Of a DNA stretch of 7,279 nt, positions 1 to 5,312 are shown one piece after another (positions within the stretch are counted from its first letter, which is position 1; each line of letters opens with the position of its first letter). A program made the position numbers and the translations under genes. The notes beneath the pieces were generated by a model. That model was not told the origin of the DNA. It did not search any database and saw only the letters and a list, made by a program, of their open reading frames with translations. Source of the stretch: Dehalococcoidales bacterium (GTDB lineage Bacteria > Chloroflexota > Dehalococcoidia > Dehalococcoidales > UBA5760). The DNA lies in contig JAQTTS010000106.1 in NCBI GenBank assembly GCA_028710655.1, forward strand, positions 1-7,279, read 5' to 3'.

Positions 1-165
1 GACTCAAGCTATGGCTACGGCATGCCCTTCGGCTCGCTGGTCAGCGGGCAGTTTGCCACCCGCCCGATGCTTGACTTGAGTCAGATGATGGAGCCGGTCT
101 CGGCGCTGATGGCGCTCGGCATGGTCGGCATGATGACGGCGGGGGTGATGCGTGGCTATCGTTGA
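1..165 (+). CDS. C-terminal end of a Met/Gly-rich membrane protein (partial)
   Basis: Frame 1 is open from the window edge to TGA at 163-165, giving 54 residues of the C-terminus of an unknown protein. The fragment starts with a Gly/Ser/Tyr-rich stretch (SSYGYGMPFGSLVSG). It ends in a hydrophobic Met/Gly/Ala/Val-rich helix, about fragment residues 32-50, followed by the basic tail RGYR, which is consistent with a C-terminal transmembrane segment. The next gene starts at 152, overlapping this one by 14 bases, so the two are very likely translationally coupled and in one operon. The family is not recognised. Hydrophobic Met/Gly-rich C-termini occur in many small membrane and virion-like proteins, so no function is offered. 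That this is coding is fairly sure, because the frame is open and the overlap with the next gene is tight. Confidence 0.6.
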   Translation, partial: DSSYGYGMPFGSLVSGQFATRPMLDLSQMMEPVSALMALGMVGMMTAGVMRGYR

Positions 166-457
166 TGAGATTGCGGAAAAGATCCGGAAAGAACCTTACT
201 GCTTGATTACGAATAACTGTATTCATAAAGCCTTCCGGTTTCGGAAGGAGTGCCTTAAACGGGGGATTAGTGCCCGGGTGGTGATTGCCTTCGGTTGCAC
301 GCGGGTTAATCGAAGCATCCAACTGGACATTCCGGTCATCCACGCCTGGGCGGAGGTTGAGGAGAAAAGGATCGAGTTAGCCCATCCTCTCGATAAACCA
401 AGCATTTGGGGCACTCTCGACAGTCAAATCAGGCCGTTGGTCGCTGTTTGGATCTAG
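152..457 (+). CDS. Small transglutaminase-like (papain-fold) protein
   Basis: A 101-residue protein starting at GTG 152. A purine-rich GGGGG at 140-144 lies just upstream as a possible ribosome site. The layout matches the core of transglutaminase-like cysteine proteins: Cys23 in NNCIHKAF, then a helix and GISARVV (38-44), then His64 in VIHAWAEVE, then Asp81 in ELAHPLDKP. This gives the expected Cys-His-Asp order and spacing around the G-x-x-A-R-V strand. The family includes proteases, amidases, cross-linking enzymes and inactive relatives, so the substrate cannot be read from sequence. There is no signal peptide or membrane segment, so it should be cytoplasmic unless exported with a partner. 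It is only about the size of the minimal domain. It overlaps the preceding gene by 14 bases and is followed after 8 bases by the zinc-finger gene. Fold confidence is moderate and activity is inferred. Confidence 0.62.
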   Translation: MAIVDEIAEKIRKEPYCLITNNCIHKAFRFRKECLKRGISARVVIAFGCTRVNRSIQLDIPVIHAWAEVEEKRIELAHPLDKPSIWGTLDSQIRPLVAVWI

Positions 458-465
458 GAGCATCT

Positions 466-669
466 ATGAAAAACATGGGGGGTATCTTCCTGGGAAGTTT
501 CGGAGCGATGCTCGGTATGGTGATGCTGACATCCGTCGCGCAGGCATATGCGCCAAGGCTGGATTATATTTGCCCGGTCTGCGCCGTAAGATTCGCCACC
601 TATGACGAGCTGGTTCAGCATTTTACAATCGAACACCCGGCCGACCCCATCGAGGTCATTTGGAGCTAA
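466..669 (+). CDS. Exported or membrane-anchored C2H2 zinc-finger miniprotein
   Basis: A 67-residue protein. ATG 466 is chosen because TAGGAG lies 5 bases upstream (455-460); the in-frame codon at 406 lies inside the previous gene. Residues 5-27 are hydrophobic (GGIFLGSFGAMLGMVMLTSV) and end in A25-Q26-A27, an AxA signal-peptidase I site. The segment is thus a signal peptide or an N-terminal anchor. The rest is a single classical C2H2 finger: C36-x2-C39-x12-H52-x4-H57, with the family's core hydrophobics F43 and L49 at the canonical places (C-x3-F-x5-L-x2-H). The tail HPADPIEVIWS is short and acidic. C2H2 fingers usually bind DNA, RNA or protein in the cytoplasm, so one directly after a secretion signal is unusual. 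It may instead be an anchor with the finger facing the cytoplasm. The lone MK charge at the N-terminus gives weak topology information. The function is unknown. Confidence 0.75.
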   Translation: MKNMGGIFLGSFGAMLGMVMLTSVAQAYAPRLDYICPVCAVRFATYDELVQHFTIEHPADPIEVIWS

Positions 670-747
670 GGATTTATAAAGATTAGACGGATGCCGATTC
701 TAAATTGTTTCGATGCCGTCGGGTCATCCGGAGACAAGGAGAATACC

Positions 748-1110
748 ATGATTAAACCACAGGTTAAGATCGAGATGCTGGCAATGGACGATCCCACCTT
801 TGAAGCGGGCAGTGTGAAGACGGCGCGGGCGCAGCTGACCAATCCCACCGCCCGGGAATTTAGCTACACCATCGAGCTGTATTTAGGGATTGCCAAGATA
901 GCGACCACCGGTCCCGGCGCGGTGACCATCGGCGCCGGGCAAACGAAGACCGTCAGCTTCACCCTGACCATGCCGGTTCTGGAAGGGGAGTATCCGGTGT
1001 TCCTGGATGTAAAAGAGGGCGCCGACCTGATCGCGCACTACCAGGCGACGGAAAACGTGGTAATTCATATTTCACCGGCGATCGAGGTCGGCCCGATTAC
1101 CTGGGAGTGA
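748..1110 (+). CDS. Single-domain beta-sandwich-like protein, paralogue of the next gene
   Basis: A 120-residue protein. ATG 748 is chosen because AAGGAG (736-741) lies 6 bases upstream; the in-frame ATG at 691 has no such site. No signal peptide or membrane segment is seen. The sequence is almost entirely alternating short beta strands with Pro/Gly turns, like Ig-like or CARDB-type sandwiches. Distinct blocks are VKTARAQLTNPT (23-34), TKTVSFTLTMP (66-76) and GEYPV (80-84). The same blocks occur in the next protein (LKTARVVMRNPT, EKTVGFTITMP, GIYPV), so the two arose by tandem duplication. Such folds are used in surface, adhesion and virion proteins. Nothing in the sequence identifies a ligand. 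The next ATG follows 7 bases after the stop. Being coding is sure; the fold is inferred from strand pattern only. Confidence 0.8.
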   Translation: MIKPQVKIEMLAMDDPTFEAGSVKTARAQLTNPTAREFSYTIELYLGIAKIATTGPGAVTIGAGQTKTVSFTLTMPVLEGEYPVFLDVKEGADLIAHYQATENVVIHISPAIEVGPITWE

Positions 1111-1117
1111 AAACGCT

Positions 1118-1717
1118 ATGGTTGAATTTTATCCCGGTGAGCTGAAGACGGCGAGAGTTGTTATGCGAAACCCGACGCAGAAGGGCTTTGATTACCGTGC
1201 GGCGCTCATTGTCGGACTACCCGAACTGACCCGTTACGAGGCTTCCTTTGCTATTCCCGCTCTCAGTGAAAAGACGGTCGGCTTTACCATCACGATGCCT
1301 TCTGTCGTTGGAATATACCCGGTCTCTATTCAGGTGACTTCGGGCGGTGAGGAAATAGCGCTCCTGCCGGCTGCGGATATCAATGTCATCGGTGTGGCGC
1401 AATTTGTTATGCCGCTGCAAATAAATGTTGAGGTAACCGGAGACGGGCAGATCCTGGATATGTACTGGGATTGCCGGTTCTCGGTTCCGGTCACCAACCA
1501 GGGGCAGGCGCCGGGAACGCATACCCTTGCCATCGTGGGACTGGTTGACGGGCAGCCGCATCGCCAGTGGAACCAGGTGATTCCTCTGAATCCCGGTGAG
1601 ACCTACTTGTGGAGCGCTTCCCAGTGGATCGACTTCCGCCGCGTAAGCGTCTACAAATTCATGGTTACCGGGGACTGGGCCGGCAGCAACTATGCGGAAG
1701 GGACGGCGAGACGATGA
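1118..1717 (+). CDS. Two-domain beta-sandwich-like protein
   Basis: A 199-residue protein starting at ATG 1118, with GGGAG (1103-1107) about 10 bases upstream inside the end of the previous gene. Residues 4-93 align with the preceding protein: F-x-x-G-x-x-KTAR near 4-13, NPT 18-20, KTVGFTITMP 52-61, G-x-YPV 65-69. The paralogue's first 14 or so residues are missing. Residues about 95-199 form a second beta-rich domain containing VPVTNQGQAPGTHTL, typical of CARDB-like sandwiches (a strand, an N-x-G turn, then a strand), plus several aromatics (YLWSASQWIDF). No signal peptide is visible. Its TGA overlaps the ATG of the tyrosine recombinase (ATGA at 1714-1717), so the two are translationally coupled. 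A structural, surface or particle-forming role fits the fold but is inference; the family is not recognised by name. Confidence 0.8.
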   Translation: MVEFYPGELKTARVVMRNPTQKGFDYRAALIVGLPELTRYEASFAIPALSEKTVGFTITMPSVVGIYPVSIQVTSGGEEIALLPAADINVIGVAQFVMPLQINVEVTGDGQILDMYWDCRFSVPVTNQGQAPGTHTLAIVGLVDGQPHRQWNQVIPLNPGETYLWSASQWIDFRRVSVYKFMVTGDWAGSNYAEGTARR

Positions 1718-2288
1718 CCAAGGCATACCTGGAACCGGAAGAGATCGAGACGCTCGAAGCGGCGGCGGAGTATCTGCGAGACCGGCTGTTGATCCGGGTG
1801 CTCTTTCATCTCGGCTGCCGTGTTTCTGAGGCGCTGGGGATCGGTGTGGGCGATATTGACTTCAAACGAGGCACGGTCACCATCCGGCACCTCAAGCAGC
1901 GTATCAAACTGTCCTGCCGGACGTGCGGCGCCCGGCTGGGCAAAGGGCACAAGTATTGCCCCGGCTGCGGGCAGGAAGTGGAGCAGGCAATCACCTCTGC
2001 GCAGGACCACCGGCGCTTTCGGACGCTACCGCTGGACGATGACACTTTGACCATGCTCAGGGAGTATATCCGGCGTGACGGGAGTATCTCAAAAAATGGC
2101 AAAGGCAGCCTCTTTGGTATCACCCGCCACCGCGCCTGGCAGATCGTGAAGGAGTGTGCCGGGAAAGCCCGGCTTCCCGGTCTGGTCAACTCGGAAAGCG
2201 GCAAGACGCATAACGTCAGCCCGCACCGGCTCAGAGATGCCTTCGCGGTGATGGCGGTAAAGACAGCGTGGAGACCGTTGCGGCCTGG
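1714..2288 (+). pseudogene. Tyrosine recombinase/integrase with zinc-ribbon insert, 3' end lost
   Basis: The gene starts at ATG 1714, overlapping the previous stop. It carries the first catalytic Arg in FHLGCRVSEALG (R36) and H171-R172-L173-R174 (the HxxR box), so it is a tyrosine recombinase catalytic domain. Between the strands that normally form the beta2-beta3 hairpin lies a zinc ribbon, C68-x2-C71-x10-C82-x2-C85, followed by RRFRTLPL. From memory, related zinc-ribbon integrases run to about 230-240 residues with an LGH block and a catalytic Tyr. Here similarity stops after AFAVMAVK (about residue 184, base 2262). The frame then runs on to TAA at 2515-2517 as unrelated residues antisense to the serine recombinase gene. 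The second catalytic His and the Tyr nucleophile are missing, so the enzyme should be inactive. No separate N-terminal SAM-like core-binding domain is visible, so it was probably a short, catalytic-domain-only type. The end given is the latest plausible junction. Confidence 0.8.
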
Positions 2289-3949
2289 ATACCTGCTCCC
2301 ACAATCTGAGTCCCGGCACATGGTGAGAACTCACCCGTTATCCTTAGAGTTGCCTTCAATCGTTGGCCAGCAATCTCATCCTCCTCAGGAGGATAGACCG
2401 ACACACGCAGGTTTGATTTCTCGGCAATCCTCTGCCAGGTCTCTTCGTGAGGTAAGGTTCCCGGCATACCCAGGTCATCCATCCACTTCGCGGCGATTGT
2501 GGTTACCGCGGACATAAAGTTACGCTCGGGTGAACCATCACAAATTTCAAAGGCGTCCAGACATTCTCTGACGAGTCCGTCATCTCGGTTCAAGTTCCAA
2601 GGAGCAGGGGAACTCAGGATATTCTCCAATTCACGCACCCGCGCCTGCATCTCTTTCCGGTCCCTGGCAATCTCTGAGGTGCGCTCCATCAACTGAACTT
2701 CATCCAGGATACCCATCTCATGCTGGCGGGAGAGCCTCTCTAAACGAGAGTCTATATCAGCCAGTCTTTCTTTCTTATCCCCGAGTTCACCGCTCAGGAA
2801 GGCTGTCTCCTTCTCCCAGCCATCCATCTGATCGCATATCTGCTCAAACATAGCCTCGGGGTGGGACAAGGTAAGCCTCAGTGCATCACTGAGAGCGGAC
2901 TGGAAAGCCTCGAAACCCAGGCAGGGAGCGGCGCACACCTCAGGGAGGCGGTTGTCCCTCCCATTGCACCGGCACCCATGACTCTTGGAGATTGAGACCC
3001 TTCTCTGGCAAATGCCGCAGAATACCCGCCCTGTCCACCAATGCGCCCGCCCGTAGGCCGTCCGCCAGTTGGTATTTCGACTCAGCCTTTCCTCGATACA
3101 TTCCGCCTCTTCTTCGGTTATTATCGGCTCTATAAGCCCACGGAATTCCTTATCCTTGTACTTAATAACTCCTGCGTACCAGCGTGCATGGTGGAGTACC
3201 TTGCTCACGGTGCTCTGGCTAAACGGCCGGTCTTCCTTGGTGAGAAAACCTTCCCTCTTAAGATGGAACATGATAGATGTCCCCGAATAACCTTCGAGAT
3301 ACCGCCTCAGCACGACTTCAACAGCGGGGGCAACCCTGTTCTTGACGAAGCGCCTGTCCTTCCAATCGTATCCCGTCAGTCCCTTCGGCCCCCAGCCGGT
3401 GGGAATACGCCCGGCTAACATCGCCTGGGCTCTGCCGCCCGCAGTGTTGGCTTTGAGAACCTTAATATAAGCCCTGGCTTCCTTCACCAGGTCGAAGTAG
3501 GTGTCAAAGGCTTCGGAGTCGCCCTGGCGCAGGAGCAAGTGATGTTTGGCGAAATAAATAGGCACACCCGCTCGAAGCATCTGGGAGAGAGCCTCGAATG
3601 ACCCCGCCAGGAAGCGGGTCTCCCGGTCTACCCGTGGGAAAACCAACACATCCCATTCACCCCGCTTGAATTCTTCAAGTCGCTTGGTCATTTCGATGGT
3701 GAACTGCTTTCGGTTCCAGCTGGAAGCGGTCTCCGTCCAGAATGCCTCCCGGTCTGGGCTAAACTCCAGCGGTATCGGACATTCTTTCCCCCCTTCATAC
3801 GCCTCAGCGCGCTGGGCGCTTGGTCCATATTTGCTAGCCTGTTTCCTGTCGGATACCCGTAGCATAACAAAAGCACGCTTCTTCTTAACAGAGGAACCAC
3901 CGGATTCATTTCGCTCCGGTTGCCCCTGGGAACTTTCTTCTATATCCAT
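2231..3949 (-). CDS. Large serine recombinase (site-specific integrase)
   Basis: The ORF has 572 residues. ATG 3949 has GGAGGG 5 bases upstream (3955-3960). The domain order is typical of the family. The N-terminal resolvase domain has the nucleophile Ser33 in MLRVSDRKQ and the Arg cluster FPRVDRETR (D108, R109, R112). The recombinase domain spans about 180-290 (GRIPTGWGPKGL, then SQSTVSKVLHHARWYAGVI). A zinc ribbon starts at C311-G-I-C314, with later candidates C326, C328, C339 and C343. A coiled coil covers about 375-445, followed by a C-terminal tail. The enzyme would cut attP and attB at a 2-bp core and join them through Ser33-DNA links. All key catalytic residues are present, so it may be active. 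Its last residues (about 555-572) lie antisense to the interrupted tyrosine recombinase gene, so the present C-terminus is a hybrid made at integration. It is the last gene of a three-gene operon. Confidence 0.93.
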   Translation of the reverse strand: MDIEESSQGQPERNESGGSSVKKKRAFVMLRVSDRKQASKYGPSAQRAEAYEGGKECPIPLEFSPDREAFWTETASSWNRKQFTIEMTKRLEEFKRGEWDVLVFPRVDRETRFLAGSFEALSQMLRAGVPIYFAKHHLLLRQGDSEAFDTYFDLVKEARAYIKVLKANTAGGRAQAMLAGRIPTGWGPKGLTGYDWKDRRFVKNRVAPAVEVVLRRYLEGYSGTSIMFHLKREGFLTKEDRPFSQSTVSKVLHHARWYAGVIKYKDKEFRGLIEPIITEEEAECIEERLSRNTNWRTAYGRAHWWTGRVFCGICQRRVSISKSHGCRCNGRDNRLPEVCAAPCLGFEAFQSALSDALRLTLSHPEAMFEQICDQMDGWEKETAFLSGELGDKKERLADIDSRLERLSRQHEMGILDEVQLMERTSEIARDRKEMQARVRELENILSSPAPWNLNRDDGLVRECLDAFEICDGSPERNFMSAVTTIAAKWMDDLGMPGTLPHEETWQRIAEKSNLRVSVYPPEEDEIAGQRLKATLRITGEFSPCAGTQIVGAGIQAATVSTLSLPPSPRRHL

Positions 3950-4004
3950 GCTGGCCCTCCTCTCAGGTGAGTAGCTCTATGTTAATCGCTGCTTGTCTCC
4001 CCTA

Positions 4005-4298
4005 TCAATCGGGGTTTGAATCACTGTTGTTTTCGTTGCCCGGTTCTTGCCCGGTCTTTACCCCGATTATCGAGAGTGCCGGCGGCAAGTAGTGAGCAAG
4101 ATTTTCCACCAGCAGACGCCGCTCTTCAAGATTAGCCGCATCACCGAGAAACCGAAGGCTAAGAGCGGTGTCGCTGTCCGCTGCCAGGGTTTCCAGGCGC
4201 ACCGAAGAAAGCCGTGCCCGTAGTGTCTCCACTCCCTTTTGCAGAGTAACCGGCTGCATTTTATCGACCTGCCGGTTTTCGACTCTTTCCTCGTTCAT
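4005..4298 (-). CDS. Hypothetical protein between regulator and serine recombinase
   Basis: A 97-residue protein. ATG 4298 is supported by a GGGGAGGG site (4307-4314) about 8-9 bases upstream. It has a charged N-terminus, then amphipathic helices (VETLRARLSSVRLETLA, then LEERRLLVENLAHYL), then a hydrophilic Asn/Asp/Glu tail (GNENNSDSNPD). There is no cysteine motif, signal peptide or membrane segment. The all-helical look fits a small DNA- or protein-binding accessory factor. It lies 55 bases upstream of the serine recombinase and 114 bases downstream of the ribbon-helix-helix/zinc-ribbon gene on the same strand. The family is not recognised. Small genes beside large serine recombinases sometimes encode recombination directionality factors, but nothing in this sequence shows that. 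Confidence 0.7.
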   Translation of the reverse strand: MNEERVENRQVDKMQPVTLQKGVETLRARLSSVRLETLAADSDTALSLRFLGDAANLEERRLLVENLAHYLPPALSIIGVKTGQEPGNENNSDSNPD

Positions 4299-4412
4299 TC
4301 CATTGTCCCTCCCCTCTGGCTTACTTTACCTCCAATTTCCACTCCCACAGTCATTTCGGAGTGAACCTAACCTTTTTCACTAAGTATGCACCTGGCCCGA
4401 GCCAATTGCCGC

Positions 4413-4742
4413 CTACCTTACCCGCAGGTCGATGAACGCCCCGCAGTAGGGGCAATATCCCTGAGGCCCCAGCTCCATGCGCCAATCGATGCGACCGTGA
4501 CATCTCCAGCACATGACCGGAGCTATCGCCTGCGTGGGAGATGTTTGCTGCTCCGACCCCGCTTCCATCGGCCTGAACCCCCCGGCCTCTTCCTTCAACA
4601 GGTCGGGATGCCGCCTTTCCACCCACTCGGTGATGAGCAAGCGCAGGATTTCCGAGGCCGGGCGTCCTTCACGCTGGGCAGCTTCCTCGAAAGCCTCTTT
4701 AAGCTGCGGGCTAATCCGTGTTTGAACCAGTTGGTTTAACAT
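4413..4742 (-). CDS. Ribbon-helix-helix / zinc-ribbon DNA-binding protein
   Basis: A 109-residue protein. Residues 5-44 fit a ribbon-helix-helix (Arc/CopG-like) domain: the strand QLVQTRIS, a first helix (PQLKEAFEEAAQREG), then a turn and a second helix (PASEILRLLITEWVERR). The C-terminus is a zinc ribbon, C78-x2-C81-x15-C97-x2-C100 (CWRC then CPYC). A Ser/Gln/Pro-rich linker joins them. The likely role is a transcriptional regulator of its own operon (this gene, the hypothetical gene and the serine recombinase), or possibly an accessory or directionality factor for integration. ATG 4742 is preferred over the in-frame TTG at 4781. That TTG is the -35 box of a promoter whose -10 box lies at 4753-4758, so the message should begin after it. 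No SD precedes ATG 4742, consistent with a leaderless or nearly leaderless mRNA. Confidence 0.82.
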   Translation of the reverse strand: MLNQLVQTRISPQLKEAFEEAAQREGRPASEILRLLITEWVERRHPDLLKEEAGGFRPMEAGSEQQTSPTQAIAPVMCWRCHGRIDWRMELGPQGYCPYCGAFIDLRVR

Positions 4743-4780
4743 GTCATCACGTAGTATGACAGATTGGATAGAGTTTGTCA
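4742..4780. promoter_or_regulatory. Candidate operator: TGTCA/TGACA half-sites over the promoter
   Basis: A perfect 6-bp inverted repeat, TGTCAT (4742-4747) and ATGACA (4756-4761) with an 8-base spacer, covers the -10 box and the start codon. A third TGTCA (4776-4780) overlaps the -35 box. Ribbon-helix-helix repressors usually bind short repeated half-sites, so autoregulation by the adjacent gene product is a reasonable inference. Confidence 0.4.
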
Positions 4781-4781
4781 A
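4753..4781 (-). promoter_or_regulatory. Sigma-70-type promoter of the recombinase operon
   Basis: On the - strand TTGACA (4781-4776, a perfect -35 consensus) is separated by 17 bases from CATACT (4758-4753, 4 of 6 matches to TATAAT). The predicted transcript starts around 4746, only about 4 bases before ATG 4742. This promoter decides the start choice for the ribbon-helix-helix gene. Confidence 0.65.
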
Positions 4782-4847
4782 GTGCCTTCTGTTATACTAT
4801 GCGGATAATTCCGGCTGGGAAACATGCAGCTTTATCGATGCTATACG

Positions 4848-4870
4848 CCGGCCTCGGTCAGTCAGGCCGG
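4848..4870. repeat. Inverted repeat (7-bp arms)
   Basis: CCGGCCT (4848-4854) and AGGCCGG (4864-4870) are perfect inverted arms around a 9-base loop. No T-run follows on either strand, so it is not an obvious terminator. It could be an operator or cruciform site. Confidence 0.5.
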
Positions 4871-4886
4871 GAGAGGTAAGCGCGCT

Positions 4887-4934
4887 ACCCAGTGAATACG
4901 TGCCAGTGTGTACGCACCCAGTAAATACGCGCCA
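4887..4934. repeat. Two 19-bp direct repeats, 29-nt period
   Basis: The first copy is acccagtgaatacgtgcca (4887-4905) and the second is acccagtaaatacgcgcca (4916-4934). They match at 17 of 19 positions and start 29 bases apart. A further TACG word (4911-4914) sits between them, so TACG recurs at 4897, 4911 and 4926. The pattern resembles a small iteron or a tandem protein-binding site. Confidence 0.6.
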
Positions 4935-4962
4935 CCTTCTCTTGGGCGCTGCCTCATGAGCG

Positions 4963-4981
4963 CCGGGGTGTTACCCCCCGG
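4963..4981. repeat. GC-rich hairpin
   Basis: CCGGGG (4963-4968) pairs with CCCCGG (4976-4981) across a 7-base loop. A second, imperfect hairpin lies next to it (CCGG near 4978 with CCGG near 5000). No T-run follows, so a terminator role is doubtful. Confidence 0.4.
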
Positions 4982-5242
4982 AAGAAAGAATTCGCTTCTC
5001 CGGGATAACTGATTCAATGATGCCATCTGGGTGGCCGCTGAGAGAATGAAAGGTCGAGAGGACTACTCCGTATTCTACCCATACCATTCTATCTATAAAT
5101 TCTATTCAATCTATGAGCCTGCACCCATGCCAGTATCCTGTGGCTGCACTGTCCTGCTAATACCTTTTATCGACCATCCCGGGGTGACCACCCCCACTGT
5201 ATTAAGAGGAATATTCCAGACTATATCCGGAGCAGCACCGGT

Positions 5243-5273
5243 TTGCATACCAGCCCCTAGCATGGCTTATAAT
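5243..5273 (+). promoter_or_regulatory. Candidate promoter of the UPF0158 operon
   Basis: A perfect TATAAT (5268-5273) lies 40 bases before the UPF0158 start. TTGCAT (5243-5248) could serve as the -35 box, though the 19-base spacer is longer than ideal. The transcript would start near 5280 and include the GGGAG ribosome site at 5299-5303. Confidence 0.45.
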
Positions 5274-5312
5274 TTAGACAAACCATTTGCCGGAACGTGG
5301 GAGAAATAAGCC

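Larger units (their letters stand above)
2262..4781. mobile_element. Left part of a serine-recombinase integrative element inserted in the tyrosine recombinase gene
   Basis: A large serine recombinase gene sits immediately beside the point where the tyrosine recombinase loses homology, and its own reading frame crosses that point. This is the expected arrangement for a phage or integrative element whose integrase lies next to its attachment site. The left junction (attL) must lie between about 2258 and 2335. The core dinucleotide cannot be fixed from one end. Genes on the - strand up to the promoter near 4781 belong to it. The 5313-6665 operon may be cargo. The missing 3' piece of the tyrosine recombinase, which would mark attR, is not found in the remaining bases, so the right end is probably outside the window. 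The coordinates given are therefore a minimum. Confidence 0.55.
4782..5242. other. Long noncoding region between the divergent operons
   Basis: About 530 bases separate the promoter of the left operon from the start of the UPF0158 gene, with no credible gene. This stretch holds a possible rightward extended -10 (TGTTATACT, 4790-4798), a 7-bp hairpin at 4848-4870, a direct repeat at 4887-4934, a GC hairpin at 4963-4981, and an AT-richer tract around 5070-5115 with repeated TTCTAT words. It could carry regulatory, transfer or replication sites, but no known origin or replication gene was recognised. Confidence 0.4.

Noticed and set aside
1217..1726. 169-residue - strand ORF opposite the two-domain beta-sandwich gene
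   Set aside because: Antisense shadow of a well-supported gene with coupled neighbours; no domain seen.
2289..2517. C-terminal continuation of the tyrosine recombinase frame to 2517
   Set aside because: It has no recombinase motifs and is the antisense of the serine recombinase C-terminus, so it is readthrough past the insertion point.
4386..4739. 117-residue + strand ORF opposite the regulator gene
   Set aside because: Antisense shadow of the ribbon-helix-helix/zinc-ribbon gene.
4743..4781. N-terminal 13-residue extension of the ribbon-helix-helix protein from TTG 4781
   Set aside because: The TTG is part of a consensus -35 box, the -10 box lies inside the extension, and the domain begins just after ATG 4742.
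4741..4959. 72-residue + strand ORF starting over the regulator's start codon
   Set aside because: No SD, overlaps promoter and operator signals and the direct repeats; composition is not protein-like.
5031..5309. 92-residue + strand ORF before the UPF0158 gene
   Set aside because: No ribosome site, no recognisable domain, odd composition, and it contains the candidate promoter at 5243-5273.
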